A DNA stretch of 64,000 nucleotides, taken from Coprinopsis marcescibilis. Its lineage: Eukaryota; Basidiomycota; Agaricomycetes; Agaricales; Psathyrellaceae. Positions 33,596 through 46,078 of the stretch are shown here, in pieces. Within the stretch, counting starts at the first letter, position 1. Each line of letters opens with the position of its first letter. The position numbers and the translations under genes were made by a program. The stretch is taken from positions 1 through 64,000 of the forward strand of contig ML210184.1 of assembly GCA_004369085.1 (NCBI GenBank). Reading direction: 5' to 3'. Below the pieces are notes generated by a model that searched no databases, was not told the origin of the DNA, and saw only the letters and a list, made by a program, of their open reading frames with translations.

Positions 33596-33989
33596 ATGTA
33601 GCAGACTTCCTTCGGACACCAGGCTCGAATTTCGTCCTAAATATTTGTAGAACAGGTTTCAACAATCTGAAAATACGGATCCATTGTATACCTATCAATT
33701 CTTCAATTTTCTCATTGTACAATTCTATGTCATCATTCAGGGAAATGCATAAATTTCTCAGCGTTGCGCAATATCTTCGAAATTGAAGAGATTCCACTCG
33801 CCGCCGAAGACCTCAAGTTGGCCCGAGCCCCGACTCCGTTCCGGCGGGTCTAGAGACGCTCACGTGAGCTTCTGAATCCGCTAGCGCTGATTGGCTGGGT
33901 GGGAATTTCCGATTCATCCCGCTGCCAGGGTCACGCGTGACAGTCTGGCAAAGGCTGCACCTTCACTCTCAAAAATCCTTACAACGAAA
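33596..33989. other. Intergenic, MET5 3' end and CYT1 promoter
   Basis: About 390 bp. The left half is AT-rich (3' UTR). The right half is GC-rich with a tgattggctg string at 33888, an inverted CCAAT box, about 100 bp before the CYT1 start. CCAAT boxes bind the HAP complex, which in yeast controls respiratory genes, so regulation of cytochrome c1 is plausible here. Confidence 0.55.
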
Positions 33990-35322
33990 ATGCTGTCGAG
34001 GCTGTCTGCGGGAGCCTTTAGGAGAGCAGCGAATAGCAATGTCTCTGCCGCTGGGCGCGCGTCGTCGGTATGTCGTTTCTGTCAAATTTGGAGCAGGAAG
34101 GCGAATTTGGAGTTGCTAACGGTTGCGCTGTGTTCTGTTGCTAAATAGGTTCGCTTTGCTTCGACAAATGCCACGGCTTCCAACCTACAGGTATGGGATG
34201 CAATGCTTTATGTGCAGGGGATGGTGTATTGAAGGATGGTGCATAGGCCTTAATGAACTCTCGCGCAACCCTAGCTTCAGCCTCGCTACTCTCAGTCGGA
34301 ACGATCGCGTGGTACACTCATTTGTTCGGAAGTCTGCCATTCCTTGGAGAAGTCCACGCCAGCCATCTCAGCGACGAAGGGTTGCACCCAGCCTCGTACC
34401 CATGGCCCCACAGTGGTATCCTGGATACGTTCGACCACGCCAGGTGAGCATGATATGCCTTGTTGACGTGTTTCGAGTAACTGACTCGGGTTCTAGCATT
34501 CGTCGAGGATACCAGGTCTACCGCGAGGTCTGTGCCGCCTGCCACTCTCTCGACCGCATTGCCTGGCGCAATCTAGTTGGTGTTTCCCATACCGCCGATG
34601 AGACACGGGCGATGGCCGAGGAGGTTGAATACACCGACGGACCCGACGCACAGGGCGAGATGTTCCAACGACCTGGAAAGCTTGCCGACTATATGCCCGC
34701 TCCTTACCCCAACGAGGAGGCTGCTCGTGCTAGCAACGGCGGTGCCTACCCCCCTGACCTCAGCTTGATCGTCAAGGCCCGACATGGTGGCGCTGTACGT
34801 TGATTTTTTTGACTGCATAGCGTTGGTGTTTATCAGGTTTTTTGCAGGACTACATCTTCTCGCTGCTCACTGGTTACATTGATCCCCCCGCCGGTGTTGA
34901 AATCCGTGAGGGCATGAACTACAACCCTTACTTCCCTGGCGGTGCCATTTCCATGGCCCGTGTTTTGTTCGACGGATTGGTCGAATACGAGGATGGTAAG
35001 CGCGCTTTAAGTGTTCCTATGTCTATGCTTATGCTAATGTTTTTCAAGGTACTCCTGCCACCACCTCGCAAATGGCCAAGGACGTTGCTTCCTTCCTTAG
35101 CTGGGCTGCTGAGCCTGAACACGACGAGAGGAAGAAGATTGGTATCAAGGCCGTCATTATCTTCTCGTCCTTGTTCACCATGAGTCTCGTCCTCAAGAGG
35201 TTTAAGTGGAACACGATCAAGAATCGCAAAATCAGTTAGTTTTCTTATACTTGTTGGCGTCTTGTTCGCAGGCTAACCGCTCTCTCTCAGGCTATACTCC
35301 TCCTGTGGACAAAACACATTAG
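33990..35322 (+). CDS. CYT1: Cytochrome c1, heme protein of complex III
   Basis: Electron carrier of the cytochrome bc1 complex, held in the mitochondrial inner membrane. The ATG at 33990 (acgaaaATG) begins [16 protein letters not shown], a typical presequence; a second sorting stretch is [20 protein letters not shown]. Heme c binds at VCAACHSLD. The mature domain shows [20 protein letters not shown] across a splice site, [13 protein letters not shown], and [20 protein letters not shown] with the axial Met ligand region. The C-terminal membrane anchor is [19 protein letters not shown]. Five or six short introns, and a small last exon ending PPVDKTH. All family landmarks are present. Confidence 0.96.
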
Positions 35323-35644
35323 ACCAGAGTCTCTTTCCGATACATTCGCAAGAAGCTGTAGTAGGCTACATACAGTTCACAATATTATATCACAGTATTA
35401 GACCTAATACTAACTTTTCGTGGTCCTCGAAATTGGAATGAGATGCACCGAATAGCCTCGAAGGCGGTGACGGGACAATAAAGCCGAGCTCGGCGTCTCG
35501 CCTTGTTTCCGGATCGTCCTTCCCGCAGAATTGAAAGTCCGAATTATTACGGTGACTAGCCCACTGCCAGGGCCTGCTGCTTGCTTGCTACTACCAGCAC
35601 CTCCGTCATCATATTCCACGCAAGCTTTCGATAATAACGCCACA
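35323..35644. other. Intergenic, CYT1 to THP3
   Basis: About 320 bp. A tatattatatcacag stretch near 35380 fits the CYT1 3' end. The rest should be the THP3 promoter. No other signal recognised. Confidence 0.55.
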
Positions 35645-37446
35645 ATGTCAGCAGAATCCTGGCCGCCATCGTTGAAGTATGTCGCAAGTCTTGCTTGTGT
35701 AGAGGTCCTGTGAATAATATAACTCGCCAACGTAGGGAATGGGTTGCGAAGTGCCTTGGGCAAATGTCCGATTCGAATAGACAAGAAGCACAGGCTGAAT
35801 TAAGACAGGTAATTGCTGACGCCTTCGAGAAGAGTACTCTTTGGACTACCGATTGGGCTGGAGTACAGCTGCAAAGGTGCGAATGTGTGACCTTGCCAGA
35901 GTTCTGTCGTGGAATCTCATCTGTGTACAGTCTGCTGCCCAAACCACCCCCAGTTTTGAATCTCAAGCGTAAAAGGTGGGCCAACTGCAGCTACTCGGGA
36001 CATACCGCCTGAGGATTGACTTGGATTTTTAGCGCCGATGGACAAATCACCAATAGCAAAAAGTCCAAAAAAGCGAACAAGGCCTTTGCAAACTCCTATC
36101 CCAATGAGTACAACTACAGTGACCAACTTGCGCTTAATCGGAGAGCAGAGAGATTTCAACGTGAACATGAACTGGAGCGCTCAAGAATGTCTTCGAATAA
36201 CAACCCAAAGAACAACCATTATTATTCTCAGCATTATTCTGCGTCAGTAAATCCATACAGAACCCGAGATGAACCTGAGGGGGACCCGGTACGTGGCGCT
36301 TTTGGCGCTTAGAAGATATGTTCTCACTCATGCGTGGTCATTTAGAACGTGATGGACTGGGATCGGTATACGATCGTTGGGACATCTCAAGAAATTTTCA
36401 AGGATTATCTCCGTCTTACCAGTGTAATAACCTCTTGTTTTCTTGGTGACTTGTTCGTTGACGAGCGGTCCAGGAACCGAAACCAGAGACGATACGTCCT
36501 TATGCCGTTCTTCAACAAACCCTGACAGAGCTTAAGAAACGTTGGAGGGAGAAAGTATCGTATTCATGGATCTGCAATCAACTTAAGAGTCTTCGCCAAG
36601 ATTTAACAGTACGTTGCATGTCCTTCTAATTCCCGACCTTGATCTCAACATTTGGCAGGTACAACGGATAAAGAACGACTTTACCGTTCAAGTCTATGAA
36701 ATCCATGCTCGAATGGCGCTGGAAAGCGTAAGTCGCTCTGCTTTCTTCTAGCTTTGACATATGATTTTACGTCCCCCCAGAATGACATGGTTGAATACAA
36801 CCAATGTCAAGCCACTCTCAGAATACTTTACGAACTGGGCATCCCAGGCAAAGTTGAAGAGTTCACCGCCTATCGCATTTTGATGCTTTTGCACGGGCGC
36901 AATCGAAGCGGTACGAATATTTAGTTTATGCTCCTCAGAGCTATTTGCTTATCAGCTCTCTTTCCTAGAATTAAATCTCTACGTAGGTCAGCTAACCCCG
37001 CAACAGAAGGCAAGCCCGGCAGTTGGTCACGCACTCGGCGTTCAGCGAGCATTGGCGACTGGCAACTACCACTCTCTTTTTAAACTATACCTAACCGCAC
37101 CAAACATGGGCGCCTACATCATGGACCACTTCATTGATCGAGAGCGAGCACGGGCACTACTGGTGATCACCAAATCGTGAGTTTGACCTTGCGGTTCAGT
37201 GCTATCATGTACTGACATGACTGTGCCAGTTACATGAAAATCCCACTTGCTTTTGTTCAAGATGAACTGGCATTTGAAGAATTGGAGGAGGCGCGAACGT
37301 TTTTATCGACACATGGGGCAGCCGTCTTTGTTGATCCCAAGCACCCCGATAGCCAAAAAGTCTTGGACTGCAGGCAAGCGCACCCAAAGCTGCAGCAGGT
37401 GTTTGACGACAAGTACCGTAAAGTCATGATCAAGGGTGCCATCTAG
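35645..37446 (+). CDS. THP3: SAC3/GANP-domain protein, THP3/LENG8 type
   Basis: Thp3 pairs with Csn12 in yeast and acts in transcription elongation and mRNA processing in the nucleus. The start MSAESWPPSLK joins EWVAKCLGQM after an intron, matching the WPxSLxxYV opening of the family. Basic, low-complexity middle exons (KKSKKANKAFANSYPNEYNY) lead to the SAC3/GANP domain. Its opening DWDRYTIVGTSQEIFKDYLR is followed by RPYAVLQQTLTELKKRWREK, VQRIKNDFTVQVYEIHARMA and NQCQATLRILYELG. The PCI-like end includes LFKLYLTAPNMGAYIMDHFI and ends KVMIKGAI. About nine exons with 50-60 nt introns. It converges on SEN2. Confidence 0.93.
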
Positions 37447-38152
37447 GTTTCTGCCGGTCCCGTCTTGTCTGTTACAGTCGCCTCATTTCGCCCGACATAC
37501 GCCTTCTTCTTTTTCTCTCTTTCATCCCCTCGCTCACTCTTGGCCACGGTACATTCTGGAAACGCACATGGGGTTTTTGCCTCCACCTCGACACCGCCCA
37601 TCCAACTTCGTCATTTTCGTTGTTTTCCGAATCCAGCTCACTTTTAAAGCACGTCCGGATAGTTGGTCGGTTCCGTCGAGCATGGCTGTGGTCCTGGTGG
37701 AACGCTGCACACTTCTCTCTATTGTAAATTGGGATTTGCAAAGGTCAGGCCATGCATCAGCGCCGTGCGTGTGTGGTGAATGGGAGGTCGGGGAGAGTGG
37801 TCGTGGACGTTGTGCGATGCGTTGATGTTGTGGGGTTGGTGGATATCCTCGCAAAGCCCCTTCATTATTTGGGATGGGTTGAGCGTGTCTTTTGTGGATT
37901 TGTGCGGGGTTGGAGATGATGATTGCACAAGAATCAAGGTAAAGGTTTTCACCAAGGTGAGGCACCGGCTTCGTTAAAGGTGTTGGAGGGGACTAGTATG
38001 CATGCGTGCCTGCTCGGTGTTTCTGTATGGTTATTTATTGGAGCCATAATGGCGTGTATCGTTATCTCATGTAAACAAAGTAATCTCGAGACTGAATGAA
38101 CACAGAACAAAACGTGATTATATGTCATTGCATTATTTAGATAGTTGCGAGG
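37447..38152. other. Convergent intergenic region between THP3 and SEN2
   Basis: About 700 bp between two stop codons, so it should hold two 3' UTRs. ORFs on both strands (37436-37825, 37534-37965) overlap each other and lack family features. A small antisense gene cannot be excluded. Confidence 0.5.
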
Positions 38153-39591
38153 TCAGTCTCGCATCCTTGCAGGTATGAACCGTCGGAGGACAACCTCTCG
38201 TATTGAGTAGTGTTTGAAGCAGGCTGGTGAATCGAGGATGCTTGTGGATACCCGGGATTTAGATGGTATTGTTACGTAGACGAGGACGAGGGTCTAAGGA
38301 GCGAGACCGTGTTTTGAGAAACATGTACAACGCGACTGGATGCGATAAAACATACCTTTTGGACTTGAGAGTTTACTCGATTTATTGTGCTGAGCCATGT
38401 CCATGTGAACGGCTCGGAATTTTGGAGGGTTAGGACGGAGTTGTCACGGTCCTCTTCGTCTTCGTAGACGGGCATGACTACAAGTGCGAATCTGGTGTAC
38501 AAGGAACAGATTAACTTGGTAATGTCTGTTGGAACGAGTGTCGACGTACTCGGCATGGCTGAACACTGGTCCCCGTTTGTATAGGAGGTAGTCAACGCAG
38601 AACTTGATTCCCCCTTTCACTACCCAGCCGAGAGATCGGTAGTGGTGGTAGACGACATAGTTGATGAGGAAGGGGTTGTCAAGTTGCAGTGAAGGTTTGT
38701 GGTCGATGGATAGTGGAAGGTGGGCCTGTTGGAAGGCTGTCCAGATTGCTTGAAGTGACATGGGTTCCATCTGGTTCGCCTTTAAACAAGTCGCAATACA
38801 ACCGGATTCAACACTGCGCTTACTGTGTCTGGATTCAGCACTGTCAGGCAGTCGAGGCTCCATATTAAGAAGAAGGCTTCCTGTAGGGTAAGTTGCAGGT
38901 GCTCTAGGTCCTCTAGTGGTTCTGGCTCTTCGTCCACTCCGTCCAAGTCGTCTGCGGTTGACTCGGCGGGAGGGGGTAGAGTGAAGGGTTGAGTGGGTCT
39001 CCATGTTGCTGATGAAGGGATTGCGGGTCCGGACAATGCGGGAACCACGACTCTTCCCTCCTTTTCAAACAGCTTTTCAGCTTCCTCTGCAACTGCTGCA
39101 ATTGCGCGAGCTCTGTCGAGCTTGAATTGTTTGCGCTCTGCTCGCCGCCGTGCGGTTACTTCTTCTGAAGTTAAATCTATCCTTGCGTGTAAGAACAGTT
39201 CACGATAAGATCTCATGTGCCATTGTCATGTTATTTATGGGGATCACAGAACAGACGTACGTTTTCCAGCAGCATTGCGGAGGTTGAGCTGCCTCGCGAG
39301 CCAGCTAGGTTCGCTCCTTGACAAATTGCCTTTACCGAAGAAACCACGCTTCCAGAGGGCCATTGAATGGCCCATGTTGGTTATCCATACTGAACGTGTG
39401 AGGGGGTCGAATATGCCTTCGCAGTGGGGGTTCTCGATCCGAGTCAGGGAGAGGCCCAGCAATCCAAGGACAGAGTTGAGCCTGGCTAGGGGAGGTTCGA
39501 CGAAGAGGAGGGGAAGAGGATGGGCGTATATCCGGTTATTCTCAGTATTTCGTGGGCCACCTTTGCGGCCCCGGGCCTTTGGGTTGGACAT
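38153..39591 (-). CDS. SEN2: tRNA-splicing endonuclease catalytic subunit SEN2
   Basis: Cuts the 5' splice site of intron-containing pre-tRNAs as part of the Sen2-Sen15-Sen34-Sen54 complex. Start MSNPKARGRKGGPRN with a basic N-terminus, then a coiled charged middle (TARRRAERKQFKLDRARAIA). The nuclease domain shows YHHYRSLGWVVKGGIKFCVD and YLLYKRGPVFSHAEFALVV, with the catalytic Tyr and the His of GPxFSHA. The catalytic Lys lies at NRVNSQVQK. A final intron (donor GTATGTTTTATC, acceptor CTCCTTAG) gives the proper end TLVLVYVTIPSKSRVST through IPARMRD, with TGA at 38153. Reading through that intron would give an earlier stop at 38272, which I reject. Divergent from the dynein gene with 118 bp between starts. 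Confidence 0.92.
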
Positions 39592-39709
39592 TTTTGGTGG
39601 TGGTGGGTAGAAAGAGACGCGAGAGAGAAACTGATCGCTAAATCAAATTCTCGCGTCGTTACCGTTTCTTACACCGCGACCGTGATCATACCCATCCACT
39701 AGCCTCGAC
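39592..39709. promoter_or_regulatory. Compact divergent promoter, SEN2 / dynein intermediate chain
   Basis: Only 118 bp separate the two start codons. The segment has a ggtggtggtggg run near the SEN2 side and no TATA box. Both genes must draw on it or on elements inside the neighbouring gene. Confidence 0.5.
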
Positions 39710-42197
39710 ATGTCGGAACGAAGGCGAGCGGAAATCGAGGCCAAGAAAGCAAAGCTCGAGGAGCTTCGAAAGGCCCGAGCAGAAAGGCAGCGAGCAGAGA
39801 CTGAGCGACGGACTACTGTCGATGTACGTCAACTATTATCCATCCCTTTCGATATCTGACATGCACACCACATCAGGTTCGTGCATCGCCAGCGAGGAGA
39901 GACGTCGATGATTTTGTCAACGAGCTAATCGGTAGCCCAAGACGAAGTGGCAGGACGAGCGGAGACCTCACGCCATCCGAGTCAGTTCCAGGTACTCCAG
40001 CTCTCTCGCATACTATTCAGCTTCCTGGGCCAACTGGCCTGTCTGGATCGGGAAGGGTGAGTAGGCAAAGCGACTTTACGTCGGAAAGATTGTTCTCGGT
40101 GACTGGGACGCAATCTGTGTCGAGCAGCACCACGGACAATGCGAATGAAGTGTTAGTGTCGTATTTGTATATTGCAGTTGCATGGCGGGCAGTGAACTTG
40201 TACCGACAGGACGTTGATTCCAAGGCCCCATACGGACTTGATTGATATCGAGCAGGAGCTCTTTGAGCTCCCGCAGAGGGTGCGACTCTTGTTCTAACTC
40301 AACTTGGGCTGGGTTTGATGGTATCTGGGTGTAACAGGAGCGCGTCATTTACAACAAGGAGGTTCAGACCACCACAGTTGACGAAGAGGCATCTCAAGAC
40401 TATGAGACGGAAATCAGGCAGCGGATAGCGCGAGAACGGGAGGCAGTGGAAGCGGAGAGGATGGCTAGAGACAAAGAACTGGAAGAGGAGAGCGTCAAGT
40501 TGGACCAGGAGATCGAACAGGAGATTCGAGGTATGTTCATGATATCTCTACAGATGTGGTGCTCATAACCTTAAAAGAACTCACTGAGGAGGAGAGAGCA
40601 AGCATTCTATCCGCACCGGAATTCTTGGATTTCGTGGAACAGTCGTCCAAGATCTTGCAGCGAGCATTGAATGACAACTATGATTATATCCGCGATTACA
40701 CCATTGGCGCCGAATCTGGGAAGTGAGTGACTGGTTCTCATTGGCTTGTCGTATGGCTAACCATTTTATAGCGACGATCTTGAAGGCAAACGCGTCAAGC
40801 GTGTCTGCGAGTTCTTTGATGAGCGGTTAGGCAAGCATCGGTCAATTACAGATATTGACTGGTCACCGAAAGTACGTTTTCCCTCCCCAATGCCTTTCAG
40901 GAGACAAAAAATCTCATCAGCTGCAGTACCCAGAGCTTACTGTCGCTTCTTACAACAAAAACGGAAATGCGTTGAACGAGCCTGATGGAATTGTTGCCGT
41001 ATGGAATCTTCACCTCCTCGAGCGACCGGAATTCGTCTTCCACTCGCAGGTGAGCATCACACACTCTACGAGAATGAGGAGACGCTGAGCCTAGCATGTA
41101 CAGTCTGATGTGTTGACTGTCACCTTCTCCCCGTTTCACTCCAACTTAATATTTGGAGGCACATATTCAGGGCAAATTTTGCTATGGGACACGAGGTCGA
41201 AACATTTGCCTGTGCTCAAAACGCCTCTTTCTGCTGCCGGACACACTCACCCGGTTTATGCCATGCGTATGGTTGGTACGCAAAATGCCCACAATCTGAT
41301 CACCAGCAGCTCGGACGGTACTGTTTGCAGTTGGTTGGTTGATATGCTTGCGCAACCACAGGTACTTGGAAGACCCCCATTACGCTAAAACTGTGTACTT
41401 ATTTCCTCCTCTAGGAAACGCTCGAATTGTTACATACAGGACATAACAAGACAAGCGAAGTCGCAATCACGACGCTCGACTTCCCTGCAAACGAAACGAC
41501 GACTTTCTGGGTTGGGACAGAAGAAGGAAATGTATACCAAGCGAACCGGTATGACCGAGCTGGAGCTAAGGCGGGGTTGAACCAGAATGACGTGTACAAG
41601 GGTCACCACGGGCCCGTCCTTGGACTAAACTTCCATCCATCCATTGGACAGGTCGACTTTTCCGACTTGTTCTTGACATGTTCGGTGGACTGGACTGTGA
41701 AACTATGGCGTGCAAAGTCTCTGGCCAAGCCTTCGACAGCTGTTCATCACCTCCCGCCTTTGTACTCATTCGACGAGGCGGATGATTATGTGTACGATGT
41801 CAAATGGCACCCTTCCCATCCTGCAGTATTTGGAACTGTCGATGGATCAGGGAAGTTTGACCTGTGGAACCTGAACACCGACACAGAGGTACGTTAGATG
41901 TCACGGGTAATACTAGAGTGCTGCCCTGACATATTAATCCCCCAGGTACCGGTAGTATCGACAACCGTTGGAAGTGGTCGTGGCCTGAACAAAATTCAAT
42001 GGGACAGGAAGGATGGTCGACGCGCAGCTCTTGGTGGAAGCGATGGACATCTCCACATCTATGACATTGGAGATATGGCAATCCCTCGGGAAACAGAGTG
42101 GACGGATCTGCAAAAGGTGGTTGGCGGGATGTCGGGGGGTAGCCAATCAAATGGCGCGGCAATGGAGGACCCATCTCGAATTTCCGCTGGACGATAA
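39710..42197 (+). CDS. Cytoplasmic dynein intermediate chain (WD40)
   Basis: Cargo-binding, dynactin-binding subunit of cytoplasmic dynein, used in nuclear migration in hyphae. The start [20 protein letters not shown] is the charged single helix that binds p150 dynactin and NudE. A Ser-rich region follows, then [17 protein letters not shown], the light-chain-binding type motif. The junction [20 protein letters not shown] leads to the WD40 propeller with repeats such as [40 protein letters not shown] and [20 protein letters not shown]. The C-terminus reads [18 protein letters not shown]. About eleven exons. Full length, about 670 residues, as in other fungi. Confidence 0.95.
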
Positions 42198-42611
42198 TTA
42201 CCTCTGCAATACGCTGTCTTGTATACCAGTTTACCTATTACTATCTACTCGCTATAATACCCTTTTGATTTCTCTCCATAGTGGAGAATAGTCCTCTGAA
42301 GCTAACAGCAACAAATAGCGATCGCCTGCGGCGTAGCCACTGATGCGGACTGCTAATCCCCGTTCAGGGCATTGCATCGCAGTGCGGAGACCTTGGATGT
42401 CGTCAGCTTGAACCGCATTTCCTCTTCCCAGCTTTGCCAACCAAGCCTGAGCGCACCCCGCTTCACGGAAGTAGCTCCAGAGGATACCACCCAGGTTAAT
42501 AAGTAACACACACATGTCTGTGAAAGGCCGCTAATGACTTCAATAATCAGTTCGCACACCACCGCTAGAGGAACAAGCTGCTGATATAGCTACAGACTGC
42601 CAGCATTCATC
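42198..42611. other. Intergenic, dynein 3' end to SNX41 promoter
   Basis: About 410 bp. The start is AT-rich (3' UTR). The open frames on the - strand at 42252-42562 look like chance. Nothing further recognised. Confidence 0.5.
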
Positions 42612-44863
42612 ATGGACATGGAGGGATTTGAGGACGAGAACCCTTTTGAACAGGATATTGACAGGCTGTCCTCCGAGGCGTCGTCTATTTCAAAGGAAGC
42701 GGGATTCGAGGCGCCGCCAGACCACTCCACCTCATCCGACCCCAACGACCATCATAACTCGTCAAGGCCGCCGTTTCCCTCGTTGGGCTCGCATAAGAAC
42801 GCACAGTCGAACCAAAAGACAGACTTTTGCTGCTCACAGGATCGACATCTGCACCAGAACGAGGAGTCTGAGATTCTGGTGCGTTTGACATGATTCGTTG
42901 CGTTGTTTAGGCTCCTAACCGGGGTGATGGTCCGTTTGTGCAGATAGTAGACGCTCAGAAGACGTCGCTTAATTCGACGTCACCCTATATCACCTATGTT
43001 ATTAGGAGTGGGGTGTGTTCCTTTTACTTTACCGTGCTTGTGCGTGCTTTCTAACGCGTTGTTCAAGCCGAGCGAGGCTCGCCACCGATATTCTGAATTC
43101 GAATCGCTACGCGAGGCGCTGGTCAGGCTATATCCGACCCTCATCATCCCCCCTATTCCGTCCAAGCAAAGTCTCGGAGACTACGCTATAAAGCAAGCAA
43201 AGGCGAAGGAAGATGCGATTCTTATTGCGCAGAGAAAGCGGATGCTTGAGACATTCTTGAACCGTGTAGCGCGCCATCCAATACTCTCCAACGAGCATGT
43301 CTTTCACCGCTTCCTCGAAGGCGAGGTTTCATGGGTGCGTCGCCCATCTACAAACGACTGCCAGCCTTGAGAGCAGGGCAATTGACTGTTTGTTCTGACT
43401 AGAACGAAGTTCTGAACTCACCACCGGTGTCAAACCTGCCCAAGAACATACTCAAAGCGCCTCCACACGACCCTGTGGACCAGTCTGCTATCAACGCCTA
43501 TGCTGCCCTCCCTAATCCCTCTGCGGCACATCCACTTCGGAGGCCCGATCAGCGGTTTTTGGATTCAGAAGCGTTTACGATCAAGTTTGCCAATCATATG
43601 GGTGGGCCGATGGAGAAGGTTACAAGGCGCGTTATTAAGCGGTGGAAAGGTAAGTGTGGCTCGGGGTTTTCGAGGTTGCTGATGTTAATGCCGCGGAGAG
43701 TTTTGGCTGATACGTTCCTGTGACTAGACTATGCTCAGGACCATGCCGACCTTGGAGCCGTGCTTAACGGGTTCAGTTTGAATGAGAGTAACGAGTTGTC
43801 TGCAGCTATCGAGAAGACCGGACAAGCTGTGGATGTTGGATACGTGTCGACTACCAAACTTGTGAGTGTTCTTTTCATATCTTTTCAACTCGGGCGGGAT
43901 ATTGATGTCTCCTAAGCTGCAAGAATTGGAGCAGAATTGGGCAGAGCCGTTGCATGAATACACCCAGTTTGCATCCATCATCAAGAAACTTCTTGCGTAT
44001 CGTCACCAGAAGCATGTGCAGTATGAGATGACCCAGGATATGTTGGAGAGTAAACGCGAGCAGTTGGAGGAACTTGACAAGAGTGAGAGGGAGGCAAGGC
44101 GCTTGGACGAGGCGCTTGGGCGAGCTAGTAAGCCTGCAGGTAGGGCTACATCGTCTGCACCCTCGCCGACGAGTGAAGACGGTCATACCGAGGCTAGCCT
44201 CAACGAAGAGGGGCCCGAGGAGCACTCCTCTTCTACATACATCCCTCCTCATCCTGGGTCCAACCCTGCGAAGCGCAGAACCAGAACCCCTGGGATGGGA
44301 TTGCTAAACGCATTGAGCTATTCATTCCATGGCATGATTGATGCAGACCCTGAAACTGCCCGAAGAAACAGCATCACAAAAACCCGTGAAGCCATATCGA
44401 ATGTGAGACGCTTCCCTTTTGTTCCTTTGAAGCTCGTTCATCTCTCTGATCCCCGTTCCAGCTCGAAGACGGGCAGCACTTGGCTGCTCGGGACCTCAAA
44501 TATGCCAGTTCCACGATCCAAGCGGATCTGGATCGGTTCCAGCGCCAGAAGGTTGCAGATTTGCGCGAGATGGGGATTGCGATGGCGATTGCTCATCGAG
44601 ATTGGTGCAAGAAGGTCCGTATGGCGGGTTTCTTTGTGTTTTCCGCATCCTATGCGAGTCATTCCTGACGCCTCTATCTTTTTGTTTAGAATCTGGAGGC
44701 ATGGGAAGAAGCGAAGAGGGAGATTGATAACATCCCTGACCATCCCAACGCGGCTCCTGCTCCACTTGAGCCTGCTGCTACGACTAAGCCGAGCCCACAG
44801 ACGAATACGATGTCTCCGCCATCTAATCGGAGAGACTCTACTGCGACTGTTAATGGACGATGA
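42612..44863 (+). CDS. SNX41: Sorting nexin with PX domain (SNX41/ATG20 type)
   Basis: Endosomal PX-BAR protein for retrieval of SNAREs and for selective autophagy. The N-terminus is acidic and Ser-rich (MDMEGFEDENPFEQDIDRLS). The PX domain is assembled across introns: SPYITYVIRSG, then ARHRYSEFESLREALVRLYP with the phosphoinositide-binding RYSEF, then IIPPIPSKQSLGDYAIKQAK. RRMLETFLNR-type spacing appears as KRMLETFLNRVARHP. The BAR region shows ELEQNWAEPLHEYTQFASII and ESKREQLEELDKSEREARRL. The C-terminal helix carries FQRQKVADLREMGIAMAIAH. A long Pro/Ser loop splits the BAR part, as in Snx41 and Atg20. I cannot separate these two paralogues from sequence alone. Confidence 0.9.
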
Positions 44864-46078
44864 TAATGACGTATCTGGAGATACATTACTCTTTGGATAG
44901 GGATCTGTTTCACCACTATTTGTTTGCCGAGTTAGGTCTGTTCACCAATGAATCTTAATGATCTTTTTTTCTCCCCGAAACCTGACCCTTTGCTGTTTAT
45001 TCGAAGATGTCATAAATCAACCCCGTGCGTAAATGAGGTTGTTGTCCGGTCCTCGCGATTCATTTTGCTACGAATTGGGGTCGGCTCTCCGGGTTACATT
45101 AGCGGATGCTTTAGAGTGCCCCATTTTGTACTACCCTGCGCATTGTTCGATCCACATCCCTGCCGCCGACATGTATGTAGTACACCAACTTGATTCAATT
45201 CAATGGAGCGGTGTCTACAGCAAAGGTACCGGCTATTCCTTCCGCTGCTCTAAGTTACGCAGACTGTGTGAGCTTCGACTCACGCTCGATGGCTTCTTCC
45301 GATGGTCAGAGACGCTGGGAAGTATGGCTGGATAAGCTCATACCCGTTGTTTCGGAATTGATAACTGACTCCAGTGTACATAGACCTTAATTTTAGTTTT
45401 TTTCTGCAGCAAGACAAAGGCCGATCATTGTATGGCGGGTTTACATGTTAGGTCTTTTGAATAGACCCTTTACTGTCTTTAGTATCGAGTCTCTCATCAT
45501 CATTCCGGTTCCTATTCAATTATGTAGAACTATGACTGACTACTGCTCCCTAATTGTTATGCGTCAGACCGGCAATTGTTCCAGCAATAGTCCGACGACA
45601 TTGTTCATGGTGGTGGAACCTTTATCCCCGATGAACCTGTCGGAAGGCCCCTATTCGTATTCGAACGAGTCCGAGGACCGGCTGAGATGCAACAAGCAGT
45701 ACTATAGTCACCAAACCACCATCGTGTACTAGCGAGTACTACCTCCTTGAACTGCATCCTCCACAAAATGCATTTGTGTGCTATACTTGGTACCAACTCG
45801 AAACTCCGCGTCCGTCTTCTTTTTTGCATTTGTTGAAGCTGTCAGATAAGGTCGTCGCTCTGACCTGCAATGACTGTGACGCTTGAACCTTGTTTTTGTG
45901 CGCGGGAGTTGTAGACCTTGGGAATTGAGTTTACGTTCCAGTTGGTTGTATTGGGAAAAATGACTCATTGGGACTCCGAGTCGATGCCTTTACCGTGAAG
46001 CAAGGTTTGATAGGTGCTACTAACTGGCTAGCTCCTACTGGCACCCATCCTCGACCATCAACCGCGACGACTGCTGGG
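44864..46078. other. Long intergenic region, SNX41 to kinase; one doubtful small ORF
   Basis: About 1.2 kb. The only stretch with some protein-like look is the + frame at 45190-45390, from MASSDGQRRWEVWLDKLIP to TDSSVHRP and a TAA, but no acceptable start or partner exon was found. Reads at 45033-45335 in another frame compete with it. The last 150 bp should hold the promoter of the kinase gene. No RNA gene or transposon recognised. Confidence 0.45.

Noticed and set aside
38272..38400. SEN2 ending at the stop at 38272
   Set aside because: Reading through gives a tail unlike SEN2. Splicing from GTATGTTTTATC to CTCCTTAG restores the conserved TLVLVYVTIP end.
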